Of a stretch of DNA of 41,812 bases, positions 25,831 through 35,251 are shown piece by piece. The DNA lies in the NCBI GenBank assembly GCA_010365115.1, contig JAAFGX010000029.1, positions 1 to 41,812 on the forward strand, written 5' to 3'. Within the stretch, counting starts at the first letter, position 1. Each line of letters opens with the position of its first letter. The translations under genes were made by a program, and so were the position numbers. Source of the DNA: Paludibacter sp. (GTDB taxonomy: Bacteria > Bacteroidota > Bacteroidia > Bacteroidales > Paludibacteraceae). The notes beneath the pieces were generated by a model. That model had not been told where the DNA came from. It was given only the letters and a program-made list of their open reading frames with translations, and ran no database searches.

Positions 25831-27602
25831 AAATAATAATAAAAGCACTTTTCACCCTATTTGTCTCGTTCGTACTAATTATGAATGCATTTTCACAGGA
25901 CACTGGTGCTGAGTGGGGGGTGAAAACTTCGCACAACAAAGAAAATAACAGTAAACAAGCACAGGTTTTTAGAGATGGAAACTATGCCATGTTTATTCAT
26001 TGGGGATTATATTCTCAAATTGGTAATCTGTGGAAAGGGAAAACATATTACGGCATTGGGGAGTGGATTATGGAAAAAAGGATGGCCAATATTCCAATCA
26101 ATGAAATGAAGGAATATGCTAGCACTTTTAATCCAAGTAGTTTTGATGCAAAAACAATCGTTCAACTGGCAAAAGATGCAGGGATGAAATATATTGTTCT
26201 TACTACCAAACATCATGATGGTTTTGCGATGTACCATTCTAAAGTCAATAAGTTTAATATTGTTGATGCTACTCCATTTAAGCGCGATCCACTCATGGAA
26301 CTTGCCACGGAATGTAAGAAACAAGATGTTGGTTTGGGATTTTATTATTCACATAATGTTGACTGGACAGCACCTGGGGCTTCCCGCGGACCAACCAAAG
26401 ATGACAATGGCAAGGAGAAAAATTACGATGATTATATGAGAGAAAAGTGTCTACCTCAATTAGAAGAGATTACTACACAATATGGTCCCATTCAACTGGT
26501 TTGGTTTGATCAACCGGGTAATATGCCAGTTAAATATGCCAAAATGTGCGCTGAAGTGGTACGCAAAAATCAGCCTGATGCATTGGTGTCAGGTCGGGTT
26601 GGATATGGTTTAGGTGATTATACAACCTTGGGTGATATGGAAGTGCCTATAGAGAATGTGGAAGGAATGTGGGAAAGTGTTGATGTAACAAACGATTCGT
26701 GGGGTTATGCATGGTATGATCAAAACTGGAAATCTCCAAAGCAAATACTAAAAACAGTCCTATCTACTATAGCCCGTGGTGGTACGTTGATGATGAATGT
26801 AGGTCTTGATGGAAAAGGTCAAATCCCAGAGCCTGCTAAGCTATCTCTGTTGTCTGTCGGTAAGTGGATTCAACAGTATCCTCAGGTTGTTTATGGGGTA
26901 GATGCGTCGCCGTGGAAACATGCTTTGCCGTGGGGCGATGTTGTAAGAAACGGACAAAAACTTTATCTGGTAGTATATGATTGGTCTGTAGATGGCAAAC
27001 TTTATTTGCCAGGATTGAAGTCAGGGATAGATTCGTCCAAGCTACTGAATAATAAAGTTGAAACTACAATTACTTTTAAAAAAACCGAAAATTTAGTTTG
27101 CTTTAATTTGCCTTCTGCACCTCCTGATAAGTTTGCCTCGGTGTTAGAATTAACATTAACTGGAGAAGTTAAAGTCGATACTGCTTTTGCCGTTGATCCT
27201 AATATTGGAATTTACATACCGGCAAAATTTGCAGTTAACTACGGTAACGAAAAAGCAGATAAACAGTGGATGGAAAAATTTGGCGAGTGGAAGACATTGA
27301 ACCAAATTACCAAGTGGAGTTCTGACGCAAAAGCAACATGGGATTTTGAAACATTTCGTTCCGGATATTACAAGATAGATATCTCTTATACAGGTGTAGG
27401 TAAAATCGTTTGGAAGGTTCGTACTGATGAGGGAGAAGAAATTCAAAACCAACAAAATTCATCTCACATATACTCAAGTTTTCCTATTGGGTGGATTAAG
27501 ATTAATAAACCCGGAAAGCATAATATTACGGTAACACTAGAGGATGGGAATAGAGAAAGTGCTAGTGTTAACGGCATAAAAATTACACCTGTAGAATTTT
27601 AG
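25827..27602 (+). CDS. Alpha-L-fucosidase, glycoside hydrolase family 29 (first)
   Basis: Removes terminal alpha-L-fucose by a retaining mechanism, in the periplasm or at the surface. 591 residues with a signal peptide (ends NAFSQ). GH29 landmarks: YAMFIHWGLYSQ; YIVLTTKHHDGFAMYHSKVNKFNIVDATPFKRD; catalytic nucleophile Asp228 in LVWFDQPG; WGYAWYDQNWKSP; ARGGTLMMNVGLDGKG. The region after about 430 is a beta-sandwich, longer than in the second GH29 (591 against 443 residues), and may bind carbohydrate. The start codon overlaps the stop of the beta-helix-PDZ gene, implying a matched product ratio. Confidence 0.95.
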   Translation: MKIIIKALFTLFVSFVLIMNAFSQDTGAEWGVKTSHNKENNSKQAQVFRDGNYAMFIHWGLYSQIGNLWKGKTYYGIGEWIMEKRMANIPINEMKEYASTFNPSSFDAKTIVQLAKDAGMKYIVLTTKHHDGFAMYHSKVNKFNIVDATPFKRDPLMELATECKKQDVGLGFYYSHNVDWTAPGASRGPTKDDNGKEKNYDDYMREKCLPQLEEITTQYGPIQLVWFDQPGNMPVKYAKMCAEVVRKNQPDALVSGRVGYGLGDYTTLGDMEVPIENVEGMWESVDVTNDSWGYAWYDQNWKSPKQILKTVLSTIARGGTLMMNVGLDGKGQIPEPAKLSLLSVGKWIQQYPQVVYGVDASPWKHALPWGDVVRNGQKLYLVVYDWSVDGKLYLPGLKSGIDSSKLLNNKVETTITFKKTENLVCFNLPSAPPDKFASVLELTLTGEVKVDTAFAVDPNIGIYIPAKFAVNYGNEKADKQWMEKFGEWKTLNQITKWSSDAKATWDFETFRSGYYKIDISYTGVGKIVWKVRTDEGEEIQNQQNSSHIYSSFPIGWIKINKPGKHNITVTLEDGNRESASVNGIKITPVEF

Positions 27603-27626
27603 AAATCAACAAAAATAAAAATAGAG

Positions 27627-30002
27627 ATGAAAATCATTAAAATTACATTTATAGGATTGCTTATATTCCTAACAGATAGTCTTATATGGGCTAATACAAA
27701 CATTCCAAAAAAAGAATTTTTTGTAACAACAAAAGGGAATGATAAAAATGATGGAACTAAAGAAAAACCTTTTGCTAGCATTCAAGCTGCACGTGATGCC
27801 ATTCGTAAAATAAAGGGGATAAATGAGTACCCTAAGGGCGGTATTACAGTTTGGATTGGTGGTGGTGTATATGAACTTACCACAAGATTTGATCTTGCTG
27901 AACAAGATAGTGGCACCGAAGATGCTCCAGTTATCTATACATCAATTAAAGGCGAATTGCCAAGATTTGTTGGAGGCATTAGAATACCTGCTAATAAGTT
28001 TATGGCTGTATCTGATATTAATTTTTTAAAGAATTTAGTTGATAAGTCTGTACAATCACATATTCTTCAAGTCAATTTAAAGGACCTAGGCCTTACTGAT
28101 TATGGTAAAATTAACGATTTACATGCTGTTGATTTTGGATCAGACACACATTACCTGCCTGCCCCCATGGAGGTATTCGTAGATCAACAGCCTATGAGTT
28201 TATCCCGATGGCCCAATAGAAATAATGATATTCCCTTTATGGGGAACGTTGACAGAGCAAAAATACAAATGGTAAATGATGAGCAGGGTAAACCAAAGCA
28301 ATATTCCGTATTAAATGTAAACGATGTACTTTGTCATAAAAATGCTTCTACTGAAGATGGCGATTTGTCTGGAATAAGTCCGAAAATGGCTTTTGGACAT
28401 TTAAAATTATGGACAACCAAGGAAGATGTCATGGTGGGTGGGTGTTTAGTGAGAGGCTATGCCCACACTGCCAGAAAAATTGCATCTATTGACAGCAATA
28501 AGGGAACTTTTACATTTCAAAATTCAGTTAATTTATGGCCAACGTATAACCAGGAAGAGGCTTCTATGATTTATTTCTATAATTTACCCGAAGAAATTGA
28601 CATACCTGGAGAATATTATATCAATCGAAATACCGGCATATTATACCTATATCCGCCGAAAGATTTTAATTCAAATTCAGAGGTGGTTGTATCCACCCTT
28701 AACGATGTATTGATTTCTATAGAAAATTGCTCTCATATACGTTTAAAAGGTCTGACTTTTGAAGTTACCCGCACAAGTGCAGTCTTCATATCTGGTGGTA
28801 AGGACAATGTTCTTGAATCTTGTACCCTGCGAAATACTGGTATAGTAGGAGTACAAATTGGCAAAGGATATGATAGTAAAACTCAAAAATTGATTTCCCG
28901 TCTGCCTGGTGACTATCGGAATGCACTTTGTACAGGACTGGAGGTAGGAGGTCCTATTCAATCTGCTACTAAAACACACCCACGTACAGGCACTTCATTG
29001 AATCGTGAAGGTGGTGAAAAGAATGGTCTTGATGGATGCATTATTTATAACACGGGTATTGGTGGCGTTTTATTAGGTGGTGGTGATAGAAAAACACTTA
29101 CTCCTGCTAACAACTTTGTAAAAAACTGTAATATATATCGCACTGATCGTCTGATTACATATTATGCCGAAAATATAACAGTTGATGGCTGTGGTAATCA
29201 TATTGAAGCTAACTATTTGCATGATAATCTTGGTGGTATTCTTTATATACATGGTAATGATCACATCATTGAATACAACGAAATTTGTAGAGGAATAACC
29301 GGCAGTGTGGATGGTGGTGCTATAGAAATAAGGCAAAATCCATCACAACTTGGAAATGTTTTACGGTTTAACTACATACATGACAATGCCAGAGATTTCA
29401 ATTCACATACAAGAGCTATTTATTTAGACAATGAAACATGTGGCATTCAAATATTTGGTAATGTATTCTACAGAAATAAAGGGAGATTTGGGATGCTTGG
29501 GAACACTACCGGTGTAATTTTTATAAATGGTGGTTATGAAAATAAAATTCACAATAATCTCTTTGTTGGGAATTTTGGTTCAGATATTATAGATGGCCAC
29601 GAATTCAAAAAAATGCGTTCAACTATGATATATGCTCGAGGTTTCATGATGGAAAAAGATGTTGACATTACTAAACCGCCCTATTCAACCCGATACCCTG
29701 AAATGAGTAAAATATTTACGGGTTTTAAAGCTAACGATTCCACCATTGTGATAGCAAATCATGTATATGACAATGTTTTTGTAGGAAACGGTGGTAAAAA
29801 ATTAAGCGAGGGTCGCTATCCTGATAAAAAATTCAGATATAACAACATTGAATTTGATGTCATGCAACAAGTTGATTTTGTGGACGATAACAAGAATAAC
29901 TTTGAACTAAAACTAAGCTCACCGATTTTTAAACAAATTCCAGGATTTGCACCTATTCCATTCAAAAAAATGAATCAAGCTATTAGGTGGGAAAATAAAT
30001 AA
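27627..30002 (+). CDS. Secreted right-handed beta-helix glycosidase, GH141-like
   Basis: 791 residues with a signal peptide (ends IWANT). N-terminal FFVTTKGNDKNDGTKEKPFASI, then EVFVDQQPMSLSRWPN (about 187-202), a variant of the VNG...ARYPN signature of the proteins at 6769 and 23485. The parallel beta-helix spans about 370-700, with strand motifs such as IRLKGLTFEVTRTSAVFISGG, IIEYNEICRG and VLRFNYIHDN. It lacks the PDZ domain of its neighbour and any T9SS tail, so it is probably periplasmic. Glycosidase function of the GH141 type (fucosidase or xylanase) is inferred from the architecture and from lying next to GH29; a polysaccharide lyase cannot be excluded. It is 24 bp after the GH29 gene and 10 bp before the next gene. 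Confidence 0.78.
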   Translation: MKIIKITFIGLLIFLTDSLIWANTNIPKKEFFVTTKGNDKNDGTKEKPFASIQAARDAIRKIKGINEYPKGGITVWIGGGVYELTTRFDLAEQDSGTEDAPVIYTSIKGELPRFVGGIRIPANKFMAVSDINFLKNLVDKSVQSHILQVNLKDLGLTDYGKINDLHAVDFGSDTHYLPAPMEVFVDQQPMSLSRWPNRNNDIPFMGNVDRAKIQMVNDEQGKPKQYSVLNVNDVLCHKNASTEDGDLSGISPKMAFGHLKLWTTKEDVMVGGCLVRGYAHTARKIASIDSNKGTFTFQNSVNLWPTYNQEEASMIYFYNLPEEIDIPGEYYINRNTGILYLYPPKDFNSNSEVVVSTLNDVLISIENCSHIRLKGLTFEVTRTSAVFISGGKDNVLESCTLRNTGIVGVQIGKGYDSKTQKLISRLPGDYRNALCTGLEVGGPIQSATKTHPRTGTSLNREGGEKNGLDGCIIYNTGIGGVLLGGGDRKTLTPANNFVKNCNIYRTDRLITYYAENITVDGCGNHIEANYLHDNLGGILYIHGNDHIIEYNEICRGITGSVDGGAIEIRQNPSQLGNVLRFNYIHDNARDFNSHTRAIYLDNETCGIQIFGNVFYRNKGRFGMLGNTTGVIFINGGYENKIHNNLFVGNFGSDIIDGHEFKKMRSTMIYARGFMMEKDVDITKPPYSTRYPEMSKIFTGFKANDSTIVIANHVYDNVFVGNGGKKLSEGRYPDKKFRYNNIEFDVMQQVDFVDDNKNNFELKLSSPIFKQIPGFAPIPFKKMNQAIRWENK

Positions 30003-30012
30003 TTATTGATCT

Positions 30013-31227
30013 ATGAAAAATACTAACAAAATACTGGTGCTGTTAATGCTGTTTAATGCAAATATGTGCCTATTATCTGCTTTAAATAAAAAAGTAAATA
30101 AAACATGGAATATTGCAGAATTAAACCAAGCACCTAATTACCAGATAATATCACAAAAGGATGGTGTTTATGGCATTATCTATAAAGGCACAATGTATAA
30201 AGGACAAAAATCAGATGTGTTTGCATATTATTGTACACCGGGTATTTTGAACGGTGACAGGTCATTGGATAAAAATTTACCAGCGGTTGTGTGCGTGCAT
30301 GGTGGCGGTGGAAAAGCATATATGCAGTGGGTAAAGGCTTGGGCTGAAAAGGGCTATGCAGCAATCTCGATGGATTTGCGTGGGTATGGACCAGATGGTT
30401 TGCCTCTGCCGAATGGATTTATTGAAATCGACTCCAAGACACCTTATTTCGCATACAATGAAAACATTACAAACGATTGGTATTATCAAGCTGTAAGTAG
30501 TGTAGTTTATGCTCACTCGCTAATGTTGAGTTTTAAAGAGGTCGATTCACAAAAAACAGCCATTACAGGTATTAGTTGGGGTGGAATTATTAGCACTTTA
30601 GTTAGTGGCTTAGATAATCGATTCAAAGTTGCTTGTCCTGTATATGGTTGCGGTTATTTGTACAAATCAGGAGCTATGGCTCCTCAAATAAAACATTTAT
30701 CGGAGTTGGGACAGCAACGCTGGAAAGACCAATATGATCCTTCAATTTATCTTGAAAATATTCAAATACCGATACTATTTGTGAATGGAACAAACGACAA
30801 TTTCTTCTATTTAGATCAATTTTCCGACACATATAAACATGTTAAAAACAAAGATATTAGCATTCGTGTGGGACTTATGCATGGGCATCAAAACGCATGG
30901 AAAATACCTGAAATTGAGAATTATATAGGCGATAAGTTAAATGTGTCGAAAACTATTTCAATCGTACAATTTGAAAATTTTAAAGTTAAAGATGGACGGA
31001 TTACAGCACTGCTTTCAGCTAATGTAAAAAAAGCATATTTAAGCTACACTTTAGACAGTATTATTTCACCTAAAGCACAATGGGTTGAAAAAGAAATACA
31101 AACTGAGAATAAAACAATAAACTGTGAGATTCCTCTTGATTTTAAAATTTGTTTCATTTCAGTAGAAGATGAAAAACAAAATCGAATTAGCACTGAATTG
31201 TATTTTAAAAATAGAATAAACAACTAA
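30013..31227 (+). CDS. Secreted alpha/beta-hydrolase esterase (acetyl-esterase / dienelactone-hydrolase-like)
   Basis: 404 residues with a hydrophobic signal segment. Alpha/beta-hydrolase core: oxyanion segment VCVHGGGGKAYMQW, nucleophile elbow GISWGG with Ser188, acid in FVNGTNDNFFYLDQ, and His in MHGHQNAW. A C-terminal beta-rich tail follows (about 320-404). It resembles the esterase at 35252 in the HGGGG, WGG, CGY and NDFFY-like motifs; the two are paralogs within the locus. Probably removes acyl groups from oligosaccharides before glycosidases act. Part of the tight run 22619-32510. Confidence 0.78.
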   Translation: MKNTNKILVLLMLFNANMCLLSALNKKVNKTWNIAELNQAPNYQIISQKDGVYGIIYKGTMYKGQKSDVFAYYCTPGILNGDRSLDKNLPAVVCVHGGGGKAYMQWVKAWAEKGYAAISMDLRGYGPDGLPLPNGFIEIDSKTPYFAYNENITNDWYYQAVSSVVYAHSLMLSFKEVDSQKTAITGISWGGIISTLVSGLDNRFKVACPVYGCGYLYKSGAMAPQIKHLSELGQQRWKDQYDPSIYLENIQIPILFVNGTNDNFFYLDQFSDTYKHVKNKDISIRVGLMHGHQNAWKIPEIENYIGDKLNVSKTISIVQFENFKVKDGRITALLSANVKKAYLSYTLDSIISPKAQWVEKEIQTENKTINCEIPLDFKICFISVEDEKQNRISTELYFKNRINN

Positions 31228-31238
31228 AGTTCAAATTT

Positions 31239-32510
31239 ATGAGAAAATTAATATTTTTAGCTCTATGTATTTCTATCTCAGCATTTTCATTTGCGCAAAT
31301 CAAAGTAGAAGTAATGCCAGATCATACAGATTGGTTGTATAAGATTGGCGAAAAGGTAAAACTGCAAGTAAATATAACAGATAATGGAAAATTAGTAAAT
31401 AATGTAAGTATTAACTATAAAATTGGAGCTGAACAGATGACTCCAACCATTGATAAAACAATAGTATTAGAGGATGGTAAAACTGTAATCGAAGCAGGTA
31501 CTTTAGATTCCTGCGGATTCCTTCGCTGCAAAGTAACCGCAGAATTAGGTAGTAAGCAATATGTAGGTCTGGCAACTTGTGGTTTCGAACCCGAAAAAAT
31601 AAAACCGATTACTCCAATGCCTCGAGATTTTAATAGTTTTTGGGAGAGAAATATGAAAGATGCCCAAAAAGACCCTCTTAATCCACAACTGAAATTATTG
31701 GCGGATAGATGTACTGATAAAATAAATGTTTATAGTGTTTGCTTGCCCAATAAAAAAAATAGTTCTCAAGAGGTATATGGAGTTTTAAGCACCCCAAAAG
31801 CAAAAGGGAAGTATCCTGCTGTACTTGAACTTCCAGGCGCGGGAGTTAGATCTCTTAGTGGAAATATAAAAATGGCTGAAAAGGGTTTGATAAATTTTCA
31901 GATTGAAATTCATGGTTTACCTATGGAGTTGGATTCAGCCGTATACCGACAATTTGGATATGGAGCCATTACGAGTTACTGGAAGTCAAATCTAGATGAC
32001 AAAAACACATATTATTACAAATATGTATTAATGCGTACCGCTAGAGCAGTTGAATTTCTTTCTACCTTAGCTGAATACGATGGAGTAAATTTAGCTGTGT
32101 GGGGTGCAAGTCAAGGTGGTGGATTAACATTAATGACTACAGCATTAAACACTAAAGTTAAGTGTTTCGTTGCAATGTGTCCCGGTTTATGTGACCATTA
32201 TGGATTTTCAGTAGGGAGAGCCTCTGGTTGGCCTCAGTTTTTCAGTGACAAGAAGCAAATTACTAAGGAAAAGATGGAAACCGCAACGTATTTTGATGCT
32301 GTAAATTTTGTAAAAAATATTAAAGTTCCGGGATTTATAATTCTGGGATACAACGATGTAACTGTACCTCCAACAACGGTATATGCAGCTGTTAATTCTG
32401 CCAAATTTCCACTAAAAGTTTATGTTGCAAAAGAAGCAGGGCATTCGCTTGATAGAGATTCAAGAATTGCTGCTGATGAATGGTTGCTAAAACAATTTAA
32501 TATTAAATAA
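31239..32510 (+). CDS. Acetyl-xylan-esterase-like carbohydrate esterase, CE7 type
   Basis: 423 residues with a signal peptide (ends SFAQ). N-terminal immunoglobulin-like domain (about 20-120), then an AXE1/CE7-like alpha/beta hydrolase: PMPRDFNSFWERNM, PAVLELPGAGVRS, nucleophile GASQGGG with Ser291, acid in ILGYNDVTVPP, and His in KEAGHSLDRD. CE7 enzymes deacetylate xylo-oligosaccharides and other small acetylated sugars; exact specificity is not readable here. It is the last gene before the terminator at 32551-32574. Confidence 0.87.
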   Translation: MRKLIFLALCISISAFSFAQIKVEVMPDHTDWLYKIGEKVKLQVNITDNGKLVNNVSINYKIGAEQMTPTIDKTIVLEDGKTVIEAGTLDSCGFLRCKVTAELGSKQYVGLATCGFEPEKIKPITPMPRDFNSFWERNMKDAQKDPLNPQLKLLADRCTDKINVYSVCLPNKKNSSQEVYGVLSTPKAKGKYPAVLELPGAGVRSLSGNIKMAEKGLINFQIEIHGLPMELDSAVYRQFGYGAITSYWKSNLDDKNTYYYKYVLMRTARAVEFLSTLAEYDGVNLAVWGASQGGGLTLMTTALNTKVKCFVAMCPGLCDHYGFSVGRASGWPQFFSDKKQITKEKMETATYFDAVNFVKNIKVPGFIILGYNDVTVPPTTVYAAVNSAKFPLKVYVAKEAGHSLDRDSRIAADEWLLKQFNIK

Positions 32511-32550
32511 ATGTCGTAGTTTTTGACTCAAAATATAATAATACAACCAA

Positions 32551-32574
32551 GAAGCAAAACAATGCTTCGTTTTT
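32551..32574 (+). terminator. Small intrinsic terminator after the CE7-like gene
   Basis: GAAGCA (32551-32556) and TGCTTC (32563-32568) form a six-base stem with a six-base loop, followed by GTTTTT. It lies in the 97-bp gap between the esterase and SGNH genes. The stem is short, so read-through is likely. Confidence 0.6.
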
Positions 32575-32607
32575 ATTATTAAGTTACAAACTAAAATAAT
32601 TAAGCCA

Positions 32608-33876
32608 ATGAAGAAGTTAACGATTCTACTCGTAATCGTTTGTTTTGTAGATATTTGTGCGTTAAAAGCACAAAAAAATAAGTGTGAGTTTGCTTCATAC
32701 AGTAATACTAATAATTGTGTTGACACCATTTATCGACAATTGCCATCTTGTAAAGTAAAACATTATATCAATCTACGTGGAAATCTCAATAATTCACGCA
32801 TAATTTTCGAAAATGAAAGAGTGAGTCGTGTGGCATTTCTTGGAGGGTCAATCACCGAAATGAAAGGTTGGCACAATATCGTTATGGCACAATTGAAAGA
32901 ACGCTTTCCTTATACTAAATTTGAGTTTGTCGAAGCTGGTATTGGTTCAACGGGATCAACACCTGGAGCTTTTCGATTGAAAAATGATGTTTTGAAGAAT
33001 GCGAAAGTTGATTTATTGTTTGTGGAAGCTGCGGTGAATGATGATACCAATGGATTTGATTCTATTTCCCAAATTCGTGGTATGGAAGGAGAAGTACGTC
33101 GGGCATTATTGAGTAACCCCAATATGGATATTGTGATGCAACATTTTATTTATGACCCATTCATTCCCATTCTAAATATAGGAAAAATGCCCAATGTCAT
33201 TTTGAATCACGAAAAAGTAGCTGAATATTATCAGATACCATCAATAAATCAGGCGCAAGAAATAGCTGAACGCATCCGAGCTGGCGAATTTGATTGGAAA
33301 CAGTTTGGTGGAACACATCCTGCACCCTTAGGACAAAAGTATTATGCAGCAGCTATCGAAACACTTCTGGATCAAATGTGGTCGGTTTCTTATCCAGATT
33401 TGCAGCTAAAACCACACGTTTTACCCGAAAATCCTCTCAATGCTTTTAGCTATTACAACGGAAAATTAGTTGACCCCCGCGAAGCAAAAGTAAAAAAAGG
33501 CTGGACGTATGAACCGTTGTGGACACCAAAAGAAAAAGGATCTGTATGCGAAAAAAACAAAAATACAGCCATTCTGGAAGCCCTAACTGCTGGTGCTGAA
33601 CTGAGTTTGAAATTTGAGGGCACAGCCGTTGGCATATATTGCCTTGCCGGACCCAATGCTGGAATCATTGAATATAAAGTGGATGGTGGCAAGTTTAAAA
33701 CACTCGATTTATATACCCGATGGAGCGGTAATTTATACATTCCGTGGGTTTATATGTTCGAAACGGAACTAAAAAACACCAAGCACAAACTAACCCTCAA
33801 AATATCAGCCGAAAAAAATCCAACTAGCAAAGGAACAGCTTGCCAGATTTATTATTTTGCAGTGAATGGAAAGTAG
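32608..33876 (+). CDS. Secreted SGNH/GDSL-family esterase
   Basis: 422 residues with a signal peptide (ends LKAQ). SGNH blocks: I, FLGGSITEMKGW with Ser81; II, Gly in EAGIGSTGST; III, Asn in VEAAVNDDT; V, His237 in GGTHPAPLGQ. The residue three before the His is Gly rather than the usual Asp; the nearest upstream Asp is eight residues away (Asp229), so the enzyme may work with a Ser-His dyad or an atypical triad. The C-terminal 150 residues are a beta-sandwich (LSLKFEGTAVGIYCLAGPNAG). This type is common in carbohydrate acetyl-esterases. Start of the third gene cluster, after the terminator at 32551. Confidence 0.85.
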   Translation: MKKLTILLVIVCFVDICALKAQKNKCEFASYSNTNNCVDTIYRQLPSCKVKHYINLRGNLNNSRIIFENERVSRVAFLGGSITEMKGWHNIVMAQLKERFPYTKFEFVEAGIGSTGSTPGAFRLKNDVLKNAKVDLLFVEAAVNDDTNGFDSISQIRGMEGEVRRALLSNPNMDIVMQHFIYDPFIPILNIGKMPNVILNHEKVAEYYQIPSINQAQEIAERIRAGEFDWKQFGGTHPAPLGQKYYAAAIETLLDQMWSVSYPDLQLKPHVLPENPLNAFSYYNGKLVDPREAKVKKGWTYEPLWTPKEKGSVCEKNKNTAILEALTAGAELSLKFEGTAVGIYCLAGPNAGIIEYKVDGGKFKTLDLYTRWSGNLYIPWVYMFETELKNTKHKLTLKISAEKNPTSKGTACQIYYFAVNGK

Positions 33877-33914
33877 AAATTTAATCCTTATAAAAATAAA
33901 AATTATATATACAC

Positions 33915-35246
33915 ATGAAATCAAAAAAATATCAAGTTTATTTGCTAACGGGCTTACTCTTATGCATTCAATTCCCTGTTCAAAGCCAGTCAATAGCAAA
34001 TGACAACACGCAATGGTTCAGCGATGCTCGTTTTGGAATGTTTATTCATTGGGGGCTTTATTCTATCCCTGCCGGTATGTGGGATGGGAAATCAACTCCG
34101 GACAAAAGGTATATAAATCCTTATGCTGAACATATTATGTTGCTAAATAAAATTCCATTAAAGGAATATTCAAAATTATGCAACGACTTTAATCCAGTAG
34201 GTTTTGATGCTGATAAAATTGTAAAAATGGCAAAAAATGCTGGTATGAAGTATATTGTTTTTACGGCAAAACACCATGAAGGATTTGCCATGTATAAAAG
34301 TGAGCATCCCTATAATATTTTTGATGCAACTCCATATAAAAAAGATCCAATTGAAATGTTAGCAAAAGCCTGCAAGAAAGAGGGTGTAAAACTTGGAATT
34401 TATTATTCTTTGGGTCGCGATTGGCAGGATTCAAATGCTGTTTGTGGAGATTGGAGAAGAAATACATGGGATTTTCCTGATACAAAGGGTTTGGACTACC
34501 AAAAATACATAGATTTAAAAGTGAAGCCTCAAATCAAAGAGCTATTAACCAACTACGGTGAAATTGCCTTAATATGGTTTGATACACCTGAACTGACAAC
34601 TTTGGCTCAAAGTAAAGATTTGGAGGAATACGTTAAATCAATTCAACCTCATTGCCTAGTCAATTCAAGGATTGGTAACGATTTGGGTGATATTCTCGAA
34701 ATGGAAGACAATGAAATTCCGGCTGACAAAGAAACAAGGCCATGGGAAACTCCGGGAACCATGGCTGAAAGTTTCGGATACAGTATTTTAGATACCAAAG
34801 AGTATTGGAAGTCATCAGAAGAATTAATTCGTAAATTAGTGGAAATAACTGCTAAAGGTGGAAATTATCTTTTAAATGTGGGACCCGATGGGAATGGAGT
34901 GTTACCTGATTTAGCTATCAATCGTCTAAATGATTTTGCAAAATGGATGAAGGTAAACAAGGAAGCAATTCAAGGAACAAAACCCTATTCTCTCAACAGA
35001 AAGGAATATAGGGGGTACTTTACCGAGAAAGGAAATGTACTTTATGTTCACCTTTTTGATAGCCCCGAAAACCATGTACTCTCACTAAATATAGACCCTT
35101 CCACAATTGTTAAGGTTGAATTATTAGAAGAAAATGGTCCAAAGAAGTTGTCTTATTCAGCGACCTACGGACAAGGAATTATTATAAATTTACCCAAAGA
35201 ATTGCCTTTTAAATCTGTATCAGTTATAAAAATAAGTCGTAAATAA
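33915..35246 (+). CDS. Alpha-L-fucosidase, glycoside hydrolase family 29 (second)
   Basis: 443 residues with a signal peptide (ends QSQS). GH29 landmarks: FGMFIHWGLYSIPAGMW; YIVFTAKHHEGFAMYKSEHPYNIFDATPYKKD; catalytic nucleophile Asp223 in LIWFDTPEL; WKSSEELIRKLVEITAKGGNYLLNVGPDG. The C-terminal beta-sandwich is short (about 350-443). It is only moderately similar to the GH29 at 25827, so the two probably cut different fucosyl linkages; I cannot assign subfamilies reliably. It lies 38 bp after the SGNH esterase and 5 bp before the next esterase. Confidence 0.95.
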   Translation: MKSKKYQVYLLTGLLLCIQFPVQSQSIANDNTQWFSDARFGMFIHWGLYSIPAGMWDGKSTPDKRYINPYAEHIMLLNKIPLKEYSKLCNDFNPVGFDADKIVKMAKNAGMKYIVFTAKHHEGFAMYKSEHPYNIFDATPYKKDPIEMLAKACKKEGVKLGIYYSLGRDWQDSNAVCGDWRRNTWDFPDTKGLDYQKYIDLKVKPQIKELLTNYGEIALIWFDTPELTTLAQSKDLEEYVKSIQPHCLVNSRIGNDLGDILEMEDNEIPADKETRPWETPGTMAESFGYSILDTKEYWKSSEELIRKLVEITAKGGNYLLNVGPDGNGVLPDLAINRLNDFAKWMKVNKEAIQGTKPYSLNRKEYRGYFTEKGNVLYVHLFDSPENHVLSLNIDPSTIVKVELLEENGPKKLSYSATYGQGIIINLPKELPFKSVSVIKISRK

Positions 35247-35251
35247 ATAAT

